Part shown: one piece after another, positions 1 through 5,580 of the stretch
Position numbering within the stretch: the stretch's first letter is position 1
How the letters are laid out: every line of letters starts with the position of its first letter
Assembly (NCBI GenBank): GCA_003695455.1
Contig: RFJF01000210.1
Location: forward strand, 1-5,580
DNA length: 5,580 bases
Origin: Chloroflexota bacterium
Lineage (GTDB): Bacteria; Chloroflexota; Anaerolineae; 4572-78; J111
Direction of reading: 5' to 3'
Made by a program: the position numbers and the translations under genes
The notes under the pieces: model-generated
The model's database searches: none
What the model was told of the DNA's origin: nothing
What the model saw: the letters and a program-made list of their open reading frames with translations, nothing else

Positions 1-353
1 ACTTCAACCCGGATCTGAATTTTGCGCATGTAATTTTTGTGCGGGCCACCCGCAGCAACGGCGGCGCGTGGCGCTTTGACGTGACAGTGCGCCACAATGA
101 TGAAGGCTGGGACCATTACGCTGATTTGTGGCAAGTGCTGGCCCCGGACGGCAGCATACTGGGCGAGCGGGTTCTGCTGCACCCGCACGACACGGAACAG
201 CCGTTCACCCGCAGCCAAAGCGGCATCCAAATTCCGCAGGAAATCACGCAGGTGACGGTGCGCGCCAAGTGTACGGTTCACGGTTTTGGGGGGCAGGAAA
301 TTACAGTGGATTTGACCGCCGCCGAGGGGGAAAACTTCAGCGTGGTGCGGTAA
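1..353 (+). CDS. Conserved protein of unknown function, C-terminal part (5' end outside window)
   Basis: The reading frame is open from the left edge (first full codon at 3) to TAA at 351-353, giving 116 residues. A GTG at 39 could serve as a start, but the frame continues upstream without a stop and in sensible sequence (NPDLNFAHVIFV), so I treat the gene as cut by the window edge. Residues 25-104 carry a conserved-looking core: FDVTVRHNDEGWDHYADLW (25-43), PDG (48-50), LLHPH (58-62), EQPFTRS (65-71), a proline-led strand IPQEITQVTVRA (77-88) and VHGFGG (92-97). I recognise this from memory as a pattern in small bacterial proteins without an assigned function, often with an N-terminal signal peptide. 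It alternates like a beta-sandwich. No catalytic motif is evident. A signal peptide or lipobox would lie outside the window, so location cannot be judged. The gene converges on acpS with a 12-bp gap. Confidence 0.75.
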   Translation, partial: FNPDLNFAHVIFVRATRSNGGAWRFDVTVRHNDEGWDHYADLWQVLAPDGSILGERVLLHPHDTEQPFTRSQSGIQIPQEITQVTVRAKCTVHGFGGQEITVDLTAAEGENFSVVR

Positions 354-365
354 AAATGGCGGCGA

Positions 366-725
366 TTACTCGGCCACCACAAAGGCAATGGCGTGTTCGC
401 GGGTGTGCGACAGGCTGACCGCCACCGCCGAAATGCCCAGCCGGGCGGCCAGTTGCGCGGCGGCTCCGTGCAGTTGAATAGCCGGGCGGCAGCGTTCATC
501 GTTGACTACCTCAATGTCGTGCCAGTTCACATCGCCAATGCCGGTGCCCAGCACTTTTGACACGGCTTCTTTGGCCGCCCAGCGCGCTGCCAGCGACCCC
601 GTTCGGCCGTCGCAGTAGGCCAGTTCCTGCGCGGTGTACACCCTCCGCAAAAACCGGTCCCCAAAGCGGGCCACGCTGCCGGCAATCCGTTCAGTTTCAA
701 TGATGTCCACGCCCACCGCTTTCAT
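366..725 (-). CDS. acpS: Holo-[acyl-carrier-protein] synthase (AcpS)
   Basis: AcpS transfers the 4'-phosphopantetheine arm of CoA to a serine of apo-ACP, activating the carrier for fatty-acid synthesis in the cytoplasm. The protein has 119 residues, the normal size for this trimeric family. The N-terminal GVDIIE motif gives metal-binding Asp7. The central WAAKEAVSKVLGTG block (49-62) gives the second metal ligand Glu53 and the CoA-contacting lysine. The C-terminal SLSHTREHAIAFV (104-116) is the family's closing motif. All diagnostic residues are present, so the enzyme looks active. The ATG at 723-725 lies 3 bp beyond the stop codon of the upstream cyclase, and an AGGA ribosome site sits inside that gene's 3' end, which points to translational coupling. 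The stop is TAA at 366-368, facing the convergent gene ending at 353. No independent promoter is evident. Confidence 0.96.
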   Translation of the reverse strand: MKAVGVDIIETERIAGSVARFGDRFLRRVYTAQELAYCDGRTGSLAARWAAKEAVSKVLGTGIGDVNWHDIEVVNDERCRPAIQLHGAAAQLAARLGISAVAVSLSHTREHAIAFVVAE

Positions 726-728
726 CGG

Positions 729-2387
729 CTAATCCTGTTCTGCCGGCGGCTGCAACCCTTGCGTGCCCATTCCCTTCACCAAAAAAGCGTCCAGATCCGA
801 TTCGGTTTCCGGGTGTTTGGTGGTAATTACCGTGGGCCGAACATCCACCGTTCCCCTGACACGGGCAAAAACATCGGGGCTGATAACAATTTGGCCGGCT
901 TTGGCCCCGTCGCAGTAGCGGGTGGTGCGGTTCACCGTATCACCAATGACGGTGTACTCCATTTGCTCGTGAGAGCCAATGAAGCCCTGCAACACCGCGC
1001 CGGTGTGTACCCCAATGCCAATTTCAAAGACCGGGCGTCCCAACTGGCGCCATTCGTGGCCCAGTTTGCGCACCGCCCGCTGCATTTCGATGGCCGCCCG
1101 CACGGCATCGGACCACTGCCGGCCTTCGGGGTCCGGGTTGGGACTGCCAAACACCGCCAGAATCGCATCGCCAATGTACTTGTCTACTGTGCCGTTGTAT
1201 TTAAAAATGATGGGAATGCAGACGCTGAATAACTGGTTGAGCTGCTCCATCACGTCGCGCGGGTCCATTTGTGCGCTGATGGCGGTAAATCCGCGTACGT
1301 CTGAGTTGAGAATTGTGACCGGCTCCACGCGCTCGCCGCCCAGCCCCAACTGGCCCCGCTCCGAGAGGATACCTTCCAGATGGTCTGCCACCTGCGGCGA
1401 AAACTGGCGCAGCAGGTTTGAGCGCACAATTTCCTGGTGGCGCAGGTCTTCCTGCAGAGTGTGGTTTTTAACAAACATGGCCGCCTGACTGGACATCGCG
1501 GTCAGCAGCAGCAAATCATCTTTTTTGAAGGCGTCTTCGGCCACGTAATTATCCACGTAGGCAATGCCCAGCACCTCATCCTGCCAGATGAGCGGCGCGT
1601 ACATGGCGCACTTGGTGCCGTGCCAGACAATGCTGTCGGTCAGACGTTTCATTTCACCGGGGTCATCGTAGCGCCAGGTAAAGGCTTCCTGTTTGTCAAT
1701 GGCCAGTTTGGCCAGGTACAGGCTAACGGACGGTTTGGAACGTTCTGGCTGGTAGGCTTTGAGAAACAACTTGCGCCCGTCGCGCAGCAGCACCGCGCCG
1801 CGCTGCGCCCCCGGAATCACTTTGACCAGATGCTGGACCACGGTTTTGAGAACCGGCTCCACCGATTGGGCGCTGCCCAGCGCCGCCCCCAGTTCGTAAA
1901 AAACGGCCAGCCGGCGCTCCACCAGCGCCAGTGTATCGCGCCCCTGCTGTTCCGGAATAAGCAGATTGGTGGGCGACTCTGTGGCGCTGACGCTGCTGGT
2001 AAAGCTGCCGTGATCCGGCAGATTATCCAGCGAGTCTATGGGCAGGGGTTCGGTGTCGGTCATCGAATCGATGCGCCGGGTGCTGCCCAGCATTTTGAAT
2101 CGCAGGGTGGTCTGCCCAATTCTAACGCGGTCCTGAAGAGTGATGCGGGTTTTCTCTGAAATGGGAAGATTGTTGACCCAGGTTCCGCCCCGGCTGCCCA
2201 AATCTTCAAGCCAGTAATTTTTCTTGTCATAAAAAATGCGGGCGTGGTTGCGAGATACGGTGACATCGGGGGTCAAATCCAGGTCTACCGGCCGTTCTGC
2301 CGATTGCCGGCCGATTACTACGTGATTGTCGGCAGTTTCAAACCGTTTGGCTGAGGTGGTGAGATAGGTGTATTCGATGATGATCAT
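729..2387 (-). CDS. FHA-GAF-class III adenylate/guanylate cyclase
   Basis: A soluble 552-residue signalling enzyme predicted to convert ATP (possibly GTP) to a 3',5'-cyclic nucleotide. Domains in order are as follows. FHA spans about 3-98, with the phosphothreonine-binding pattern GR (26-27), SRNH (45-48) and GSRGGTWVN (64-72). A low-complexity acidic linker covers 105-150. A GAF-type sensor spans about 157-308; it lacks the NKFDE motif of cyclic-nucleotide-binding GAFs, so its ligand is unknown. A helical linker covers 308-350. The cyclase domain spans about 355-520. Its metal ligands are Asp363 (NSDVRGFT) and Asp407 (YIGDAILAVFG). Base-selecting residues are Lys403 and Thr479 (EYTVIGDTVN). 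Transition-state residues are Asn486 and Arg490. The Lys/Thr pair is typical of class IIIb, often bicarbonate-responsive, adenylate cyclases, so cAMP is the likelier product. No membrane segment is seen. The ATG at 2385-2387 has a GGGAAG site 5 nt upstream. It ends 3 bp before acpS. Confidence 0.93.
   Translation of the reverse strand: MIIIEYTYLTTSAKRFETADNHVVIGRQSAERPVDLDLTPDVTVSRNHARIFYDKKNYWLEDLGSRGGTWVNNLPISEKTRITLQDRVRIGQTTLRFKMLGSTRRIDSMTDTEPLPIDSLDNLPDHGSFTSSVSATESPTNLLIPEQQGRDTLALVERRLAVFYELGAALGSAQSVEPVLKTVVQHLVKVIPGAQRGAVLLRDGRKLFLKAYQPERSKPSVSLYLAKLAIDKQEAFTWRYDDPGEMKRLTDSIVWHGTKCAMYAPLIWQDEVLGIAYVDNYVAEDAFKKDDLLLLTAMSSQAAMFVKNHTLQEDLRHQEIVRSNLLRQFSPQVADHLEGILSERGQLGLGGERVEPVTILNSDVRGFTAISAQMDPRDVMEQLNQLFSVCIPIIFKYNGTVDKYIGDAILAVFGSPNPDPEGRQWSDAVRAAIEMQRAVRKLGHEWRQLGRPVFEIGIGVHTGAVLQGFIGSHEQMEYTVIGDTVNRTTRYCDGAKAGQIVISPDVFARVRGTVDVRPTVITTKHPETESDLDAFLVKGMGTQGLQPPAEQD
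733..736 (-). promoter_or_regulatory. Ribosome binding site of acpS
   Basis: On the minus strand AGGA lies 7 nt before the acpS ATG (723-725), within the last codons of the cyclase gene. It supports the chosen acpS start and its translation from the shared mRNA. Confidence 0.6.
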
Positions 2388-2392
2388 AGGGA

Positions 2393-2398
2393 CTTCCC
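2393..2398 (-). promoter_or_regulatory. Ribosome binding site of the cyclase gene
   Basis: GGGAAG on the minus strand ends 5 nt before the ATG at 2385-2387. The FHA fold begins immediately after this ATG (MIIIEYTYL), so site and start agree. Confidence 0.5.
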
Positions 2399-2407
2399 GG
2401 CAGAAAG

Positions 2408-2430
2408 CTTGTTCATTGGATAATCAGGGA
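2408..2430. repeat. Copy of the mfd-insert repeat edge, upstream of the cyclase
   Basis: CTTGTTCATTGG at 2408-2419 is identical to 5288-5299 inside mfd. Both are followed by TAAT and then CAGGG, with only small spacing differences (A/TAAT/CAGGG here, TAAT/TCT/CAGGG in mfd). The match abuts the AGGGAGT array here and the TTGTTCA heptamers in mfd. It links the intergenic and intragenic repeats as one dispersed family. Confidence 0.6.
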
Positions 2431-2467
2431 GTAGGGAGTAAGGAGTAGGGAGTAGGGAGTAAAGAAT
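2426..2467. repeat. Heptamer tandem array, unit AGGGAGT (5 copies plus one degenerate)
   Basis: Units at 2426-2432, 2433-2439, 2447-2453 and 2454-2460 are identical AGGGAGT. The unit at 2440-2446 is AAGGAGT, and 2461-2467 (AAAGAAT) is a decayed sixth copy. Arrays of this type resemble the short tandemly repeated repetitive (STRR) sequences known from cyanobacterial and Chloroflexota intergenic DNA. The array lies 38 bp upstream of the cyclase ATG. Confidence 0.92.
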
Positions 2468-2483
2468 TCCCACAATCCCGTAC

Positions 2484-2511
2484 TTCTTAATTCTTAATTC
2501 GTAATTCCCCA
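2484..2511. repeat. Heptamer tandem array, unit TTCTTAA
   Basis: Units at 2484-2490 and 2491-2497 are TTCTTAA, 2498-2504 is TTCGTAA, and 2505-2511 (TTCCCCA) is a decayed end copy. It is a second heptamer family of different composition, 16 bp from the AGGGAGT array and two bases out of phase with it. Confidence 0.8.
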
Positions 2512-2565
2512 TTTTTCGGTTCCGGTTTGTCAAAATTGGCTATGGGTCATTTGCACAATGTGACT

Positions 2566-2674
2566 CTTTACAAATTTCGCACCGGTTCTGTAGTCTGCGT
2601 GTTGCGTATTCCGTATCAGAGCACACGAAACACGTTTCACGTACGGTGTTAACAAGACAGGCTAATTTGTAAAG
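2566..2674. repeat. Possible small element bounded by an 11-bp perfect inverted repeat
   Basis: CTTTACAAATT at 2566-2576 is the exact reverse complement of AATTTGTAAAG at 2664-2674. A second short inverted pair, CACCG at 2580-2584 and CGGTG at 2644-2648, lies inside. The enclosed 87 bp hold the third heptamer array. The arrangement resembles a miniature inverted-repeat element or a long-loop hairpin, but no flanking target duplication is obvious, and an 11-bp AT-rich match can arise by chance. Confidence 0.4.
2594..2642. repeat. Degenerate heptamer array, consensus NNNNCGT (7 units in phase)
   Basis: Seven successive 7-mers in one register read TCTGCGT, GTTGCGT, ATTCCGT, ATCAGAG, CACACGA, AACACGT and TTCACGT. 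Five end in CGT and one in CGA; only the fourth lacks the pattern. On the minus strand this reads as ACGTGAA, ACGTGTT and so on. It is a third heptamer family in the same gap, older or more variable than the other two. Confidence 0.65.
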
Positions 2675-2702
2675 CTGTTCTCCGGGATATGTAAACCACG
2701 AC

Positions 2703-2722
2703 TCAGGATTGAATGAGTCTCA
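2703..2722. repeat. Inverted repeat shortly downstream of mfd
   Basis: CTCA and TGAG occur here within the larger pair GACTCA (about 2700-2705) and TGAGTC (about 2714-2719), separated by 8 nt. The stem is 6 bp. On the minus strand it lies about 30 nt past the mfd stop, but it is not followed by a run of T. It could be a weak 3'-end hairpin or a binding site; I do not call it a terminator. Confidence 0.3.
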
Positions 2723-2747
2723 CAAAAACCAGAAACGGCACAGTTGG

Positions 2748-5580
2748 CTAGCGGGCCGGGTCGTGCACCATGCGGCCAATCAGGCGCAGGGCCTTGTCCA
2801 GTTCGGCCTGCCACACTTCCGGGTTGGGATGCAGCGGCAGCATCACCTGCCGGGGCGTTACTTTGGCTGCCGGGTTGAGCCGCCGCTCCAGACCGGGCCG
2901 GTCTACCTGTTCCAGGGAATCGGCCCGAATCACAATTTGGCCCACTTCGGTGGTGACTGATTTTACACCGGCATCCATTCCAAGCAACTTTAGCCGCAAC
3001 TGATACAGCAAATTGGCTACCGGCTCCGGCAAATCGCCAAAGCGGTCCTCCAATTCTTTGGCCATGTCATCAATGCCGTCCAGCGTGGTGATGCCGGCCA
3101 GCCGGCGGTACAGCCGGAAGCGTAGTTTTTCTTCCGGCAGGTAATCTTCCGGCACGTAGGCCGGAATGGGCAGATTGAGCTGAATACCCTCGGACAGCGG
3201 GTTGAGGTAGGCCGCTTCATCATTGTGGCCCACCACCGATTGCGGCGCTTCGCCCTTCAACTCGCGGATGGCCTGGGCCAACAGCCGGGTGTACAAATCG
3301 AACCCGACCGCGCCAATGTGGCCGTGCTGTTTGGCCCCCAGCAGCTCGCCCGCACCCCGGATTTCCAGGTCTCGCATGGCAATGCGAAAGCCCGCGCCCA
3401 GTTCACTGGCTTCGGCAATGGCGTCCAGCCGCTTGCGAGCATCCGGGTTAAGGTTGTGATGTTTGGGCGTGAGCAGGTAGGCGTAGGCCTGCACCGCCCC
3501 GCGCCCCACGCGCCCGCGCAACTGGTACAACTGCGACAGCCCCAGCCGGTCGGCGCGGTCAATGATGATGGTGTTGACGTTGGGCATATCCAGCCCGTTT
3601 TCAATGATGGTGGTACTGACCAGCACATCGGTTTCGCCGGCAATGAAATCCATCATCACCCGCTCAAGCTGGCGAATACTCATTTGCCCGTGCCCCACCC
3701 CCACCGATGCTTCCGGCACCAGGTTGCGAATGCGGTTGCCTTTTTGCTCAATGCCCAGCACCCGGTTGTACACGTAAAATACCTGCCCGCCCCGGTCCAG
3801 TTCGCGCAGAATTGCCTGCCGGATGAGATTTTCGTCGTATTCCGTGACCACGGTTTGCACCGGCAGGCGTTCTTCCGGCGGGGTATCAATGGTGCTCAGG
3901 TTGCGCACGCCGCTGAGTGACATGTGCAGGGTGCGCGGAATGGGCGTGGCCGTGAGCGTGAGTACGTCTACTTCCGTGCGCAGGCTCTTCAGTCGCTCTT
4001 TTTGTTTTACACCAAAACGCTGCTCCTCGTCAATGACCAATAGTCCTAATTTTTTAAAGACCACATCTTTTTGCAGCAGGCGATGTGTGCCAATCACAAT
4101 ATCGGTGATGCCGCCGCGCAGATTTTCCAGCGTTTTTTGCTGTTGGGCTTTGGTGCGGAAGCGGGACATCATTTCAATTTGTACCGGATAGGCGGCCAGC
4201 CGCTCGCGGAAGGTTTGCCAGTGCTGCTGAGCCAGCACGGTGGTGGGGGCCAGTACCGCCACCTGCATGCCGTCCATCACAGCTTTGAAGGCGGCCCGCA
4301 GCGCGACTTCTGTTTTGCCGTAGCCCACATCGCCGCAGATGAGGCGGTCCATCACCTGCGGTTTTTCCATGTCGGCCTTCACCTCGGCAATGGCGCGCAA
4401 CTGGTCATCGGTTTCCACAAAGGGGAAGGCATCCTCCACTTCGCGCTGCCACTCGGAGTCCGGGCCAAAGGCGTGACCCGGCGTCACTTCTCGTTTGGCG
4501 TAAATTTCAAGCAAATCTTTGGCAATGTCCTGCACCGCTTTTTTGGTGCGGCGTTTGACGGTGTTCCAGTCGGCGCTGCCCAGCCGGTTAAGCCGCGGAA
4601 TGCCGTCGTCCGCGCCGATGTAGCGGGCCAGCCGGTCGGCCTGGTGGATGGGTACGTACAGTTTGTCACCGTTGGCGTATTCCACAGCCAGGTACTCGCG
4701 CTCAACGCCCTCAAAATCCAGCTTGACCAGCCCCACGTAACGGCCAATGCCGTGTTCAATGTGGACCACCAGATCGCCGGCGTTCACGTCAGCAAAAAAG
4801 GTTTCCGGGGTCACGCCCCGGCGCGGTTTGGGCCGGCGGGTGGTGGTGGGTTTTTTCCAGCCAAACAGCTCGCTGTCTGACATGACCGTGACCAGGTTGG
4901 TCTCGCCGCTTTCGCGCAGCGCCCAGCCTTCGATGAGCATGCCGTGCAGCAGGGTAATGCTGCCTTGGGGCGGCGGCGGCGAGTCCGGCTCCAGCGTTTC
5001 CTGCGCCGGGATGGTCAGGTTGGGGTCAAATTCGCTGAGCAGGTGGCTCAGCCGCGCCGACTGGCGGCTGACCAGCACCAGCCGTTCGCCCTTTTTCTTG
5101 CGTTTGGCAATGGCCGGCAGCACATTTTTTACCTGCCCGCCAAACGCCGGCCCCGGCACAAACGTATGCTGAAAATACCACGTTGGTGAGTTGGGTGAGT
5201 TTATTGAGTTAGTAGAGTTAGTGGAGTTGGTGGAGTTGGTGGAGTTTTTTATTTGTTCATTGTTAATTGATAATTGTTCATTGCTATCTTGTTCATTGGT
5301 AATTCTCAGGGGGTGAAAGCCCAACACCAGCGGATGGCAGCGCTCCAGCGCGGCGGCGAGCGCAGGCCAGCCAAAATAGGGGTCGGGCCACCCGCCGGGC
5401 AGGTCGCCCAGGCTGACCAGGTCATTTTTGAGGGTGCGGGCCTGCACTTCCAGCTCGTCCACCACCCCGGCCAGTTCATCCGGGTCGTCAATTATCACCA
5501 GCGCGTTTTCCGGCAGGTAATCCAGCACCGAAATCTGGGCTGACTGGCTGCAGCGGCCGTTACTGCCACGGTAGAAAAAG
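2748..5580 (-). CDS. mfd: Transcription-repair coupling factor Mfd (N-terminus outside window)
   Basis: Mfd is an ATP-driven DNA translocase that binds RNA polymerase stalled at a lesion, pushes it off and recruits UvrA for nucleotide excision repair. The frame is open to the right edge (943 residues visible). A GTG at 5526-5528 is internal, because family-like sequence ([11 protein letters not shown]) runs through it, so roughly 200-250 N-terminal residues are missing. Numbering from that GTG: UvrB-like region to about 180; CarD-like RNA-polymerase-interacting domain about 240-340 ([16 protein letters not shown], 251-266); Walker [10 protein letters not shown] (399-407); DEEQ box (500-503); TATPIPRTL (526-534); helicase motifs [13 protein letters not shown] (638-650) and QLRGRVGR (669-676); translocation motif region about 712-750; C-terminal TRCF domain about 787-890. 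All motor motifs are intact. The odd feature is a repeat-encoded insert at residues about 76-116. The stop is TAG at 2748-2750. Confidence 0.97.
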   Translation of the reverse strand, partial: FFYRGSNGRCSQSAQISVLDYLPENALVIIDDPDELAGVVDELEVQARTLKNDLVSLGDLPGGWPDPYFGWPALAAALERCHPLVLGFHPLRITNEQDSNEQLSINNEQIKNSTNSTNSTNSTNSINSPNSPTWYFQHTFVPGPAFGGQVKNVLPAIAKRKKKGERLVLVSRQSARLSHLLSEFDPNLTIPAQETLEPDSPPPPQGSITLLHGMLIEGWALRESGETNLVTVMSDSELFGWKKPTTTRRPKPRRGVTPETFFADVNAGDLVVHIEHGIGRYVGLVKLDFEGVEREYLAVEYANGDKLYVPIHQADRLARYIGADDGIPRLNRLGSADWNTVKRRTKKAVQDIAKDLLEIYAKREVTPGHAFGPDSEWQREVEDAFPFVETDDQLRAIAEVKADMEKPQVMDRLICGDVGYGKTEVALRAAFKAVMDGMQVAVLAPTTVLAQQHWQTFRERLAAYPVQIEMMSRFRTKAQQQKTLENLRGGITDIVIGTHRLLQKDVVFKKLGLLVIDEEQRFGVKQKERLKSLRTEVDVLTLTATPIPRTLHMSLSGVRNLSTIDTPPEERLPVQTVVTEYDENLIRQAILRELDRGGQVFYVYNRVLGIEQKGNRIRNLVPEASVGVGHGQMSIRQLERVMMDFIAGETDVLVSTTIIENGLDMPNVNTIIIDRADRLGLSQLYQLRGRVGRGAVQAYAYLLTPKHHNLNPDARKRLDAIAEASELGAGFRIAMRDLEIRGAGELLGAKQHGHIGAVGFDLYTRLLAQAIRELKGEAPQSVVGHNDEAAYLNPLSEGIQLNLPIPAYVPEDYLPEEKLRFRLYRRLAGITTLDGIDDMAKELEDRFGDLPEPVANLLYQLRLKLLGMDAGVKSVTTEVGQIVIRADSLEQVDRPGLERRLNPAAKVTPRQVMLPLHPNPEVWQAELDKALRLIGRMVHDPAR
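5183..5245. repeat. 9-bp tandem repeat inside mfd (7 units), encoding Asn-Ser-Thr/Ile/Pro
   Basis: Seven 9-mers in register read TTGGTGAGT, TGGGTGAGT, TTATTGAGT, TAGTAGAGT, TAGTGGAGT, TGGTGGAGT and TGGTGGAGT, followed by a T-run. All but one share GAGT with a T-rich start. On the coding strand each unit specifies N-S-x, giving four NST, one NSI and two NSP triplets (residues 95-115 from the GTG at 5528). Because the unit is three codons long, copy-number change cannot shift the frame. Confidence 0.93.
5253..5309. repeat. Heptamer repeat inside mfd, consensus TTGTTCA/TTGNTAA
   Basis: Units are TTGTTCA (5253-5259), TTGTTAA (5260-5266), TTGATAA (5267-5273), TTGTTCA (5274-5280), TTGCTAT (5281-5287), then after a 1-nt slip TTGTTCA (5289-5295), TTGGTAA (5296-5302) and a decayed TTCTCAG (5303-5309). 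It is strongly AT-rich within a GC-rich gene. On the coding strand it gives an Asn/Glu/Gln-rich stretch ([18 protein letters not shown]). Heptamers of this type are otherwise found between genes. Confidence 0.85.

Larger units (their letters stand above)
2388..2747. other. Repeat-rich, gene-free gap between mfd and the cyclase gene
   Basis: This 360-bp region has no credible coding sequence on either strand. Both flanking genes run on the minus strand, so it should hold the end of the mfd transcript and the promoter of the cyclase-acpS pair. It is AT-richer than the genes and consists largely of short tandem repeats (listed separately) and an inverted repeat. On the minus strand a perfect TTGACA occurs at 2528-2533, but no convincing -10 hexamer follows at 16-18 nt, so no promoter is annotated. 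No stem followed by a T-run is found behind the mfd stop codon. If transcription starts near 2528, the repeats at 2426-2511 would lie in a leader of about 120 nt. Confidence 0.8.

Noticed and set aside
342..380. GTGGTG (342-347) and CACCAC (375-380) spanning the two convergent stop codons, a possible bidirectional terminator
   Set aside because: The stem is only 6 bp with a 27-nt loop and no T-run on either strand.
1437..2159. Long plus-strand open frame of 240 codons
   Set aside because: It is wholly antisense to the cyclase gene, whose domains and catalytic residues are unmistakable; its His/Gln-rich composition is typical of a shadow frame.
2528..2533. Perfect TTGACA (-35-like) on the minus strand upstream of the cyclase
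   Set aside because: At 16-19 nt spacing the next hexamers are GGGGAA, GGGAAT or GGAATT, none resembling TATAAT, so a promoter cannot be supported from sequence alone.
2553..2563. CACAATGTG near a cyclase gene, reminiscent of a cAMP receptor protein site
   Set aside because: The half sites are separated by a single base, whereas CRP-type sites need TGTGA and TCACA about six bases apart; the geometry is wrong.
2426..2642. CRISPR array
   Set aside because: The repeats are contiguous 7-mers without spacers, so they are simple tandem arrays.
2709..2960. Plus-strand open frame of 83 codons starting in the gap
   Set aside because: Most of it lies antisense to the 3' end of mfd, where a GC-rich gene leaves other frames open; no family features and no ribosome site.
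5183..5245. NST sequons in Mfd as glycosylation sites
   Set aside because: Mfd is cytoplasmic and the triplets follow directly from the 9-bp DNA repeat, so the sequon pattern is a by-product.

Overview
The window reads as a stretch of chromosome from a GC-rich bacterium. I infer a member of the Chloroflexota (Anaerolineae-like), with moderate confidence. The reasons are an FHA-GAF-class III cyclase protein, GC-rich housekeeping genes, and gaps full of AT-richer 7-bp tandem repeats of the kind common in Chloroflexota and Cyanobacteria. No mobile-element gene, phage gene, CRISPR array, tRNA or rRNA is visible. The content is ordinary housekeeping and signalling; the unusual part is the repeat DNA.

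Layout from left to right. Positions 1-353 (+) hold the 3' end of a small conserved protein of unknown function. It converges on acpS (366-725, -), with only 12 bp between the two stop codons. acpS lies 3 bp downstream of a 552-residue FHA-GAF-adenylate/guanylate cyclase (729-2387, -), so these two genes almost certainly share one mRNA. Next is a 360-bp gene-free gap (2388-2747) holding three different heptamer arrays and an 11-bp inverted repeat. Beyond it, mfd (2748 to the right edge, -) encodes the transcription-repair coupling factor. Its N-terminal part lies outside the window.

How the genes relate. Mfd removes stalled RNA polymerase at DNA lesions and recruits UvrA. The cyclase is predicted to make a cyclic nucleotide (probably cAMP) in response to a GAF-sensed signal, with its FHA domain reading phosphothreonine. 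AcpS activates acyl carrier protein for fatty-acid synthesis. There is no evident shared pathway; the only real operon is cyclase-acpS.

The most notable observation is that mfd carries an in-frame insert of about 120 bp (roughly 5183-5303). It is made of 9-bp and 7-bp repeats and encodes an Asn-Ser-Thr/Pro linker. Part of the insert shares a 12-bp exact core and its downstream context with repeat DNA just upstream of the cyclase. This suggests that a dispersed, normally intergenic repeat family entered a conserved repair gene without breaking its frame.
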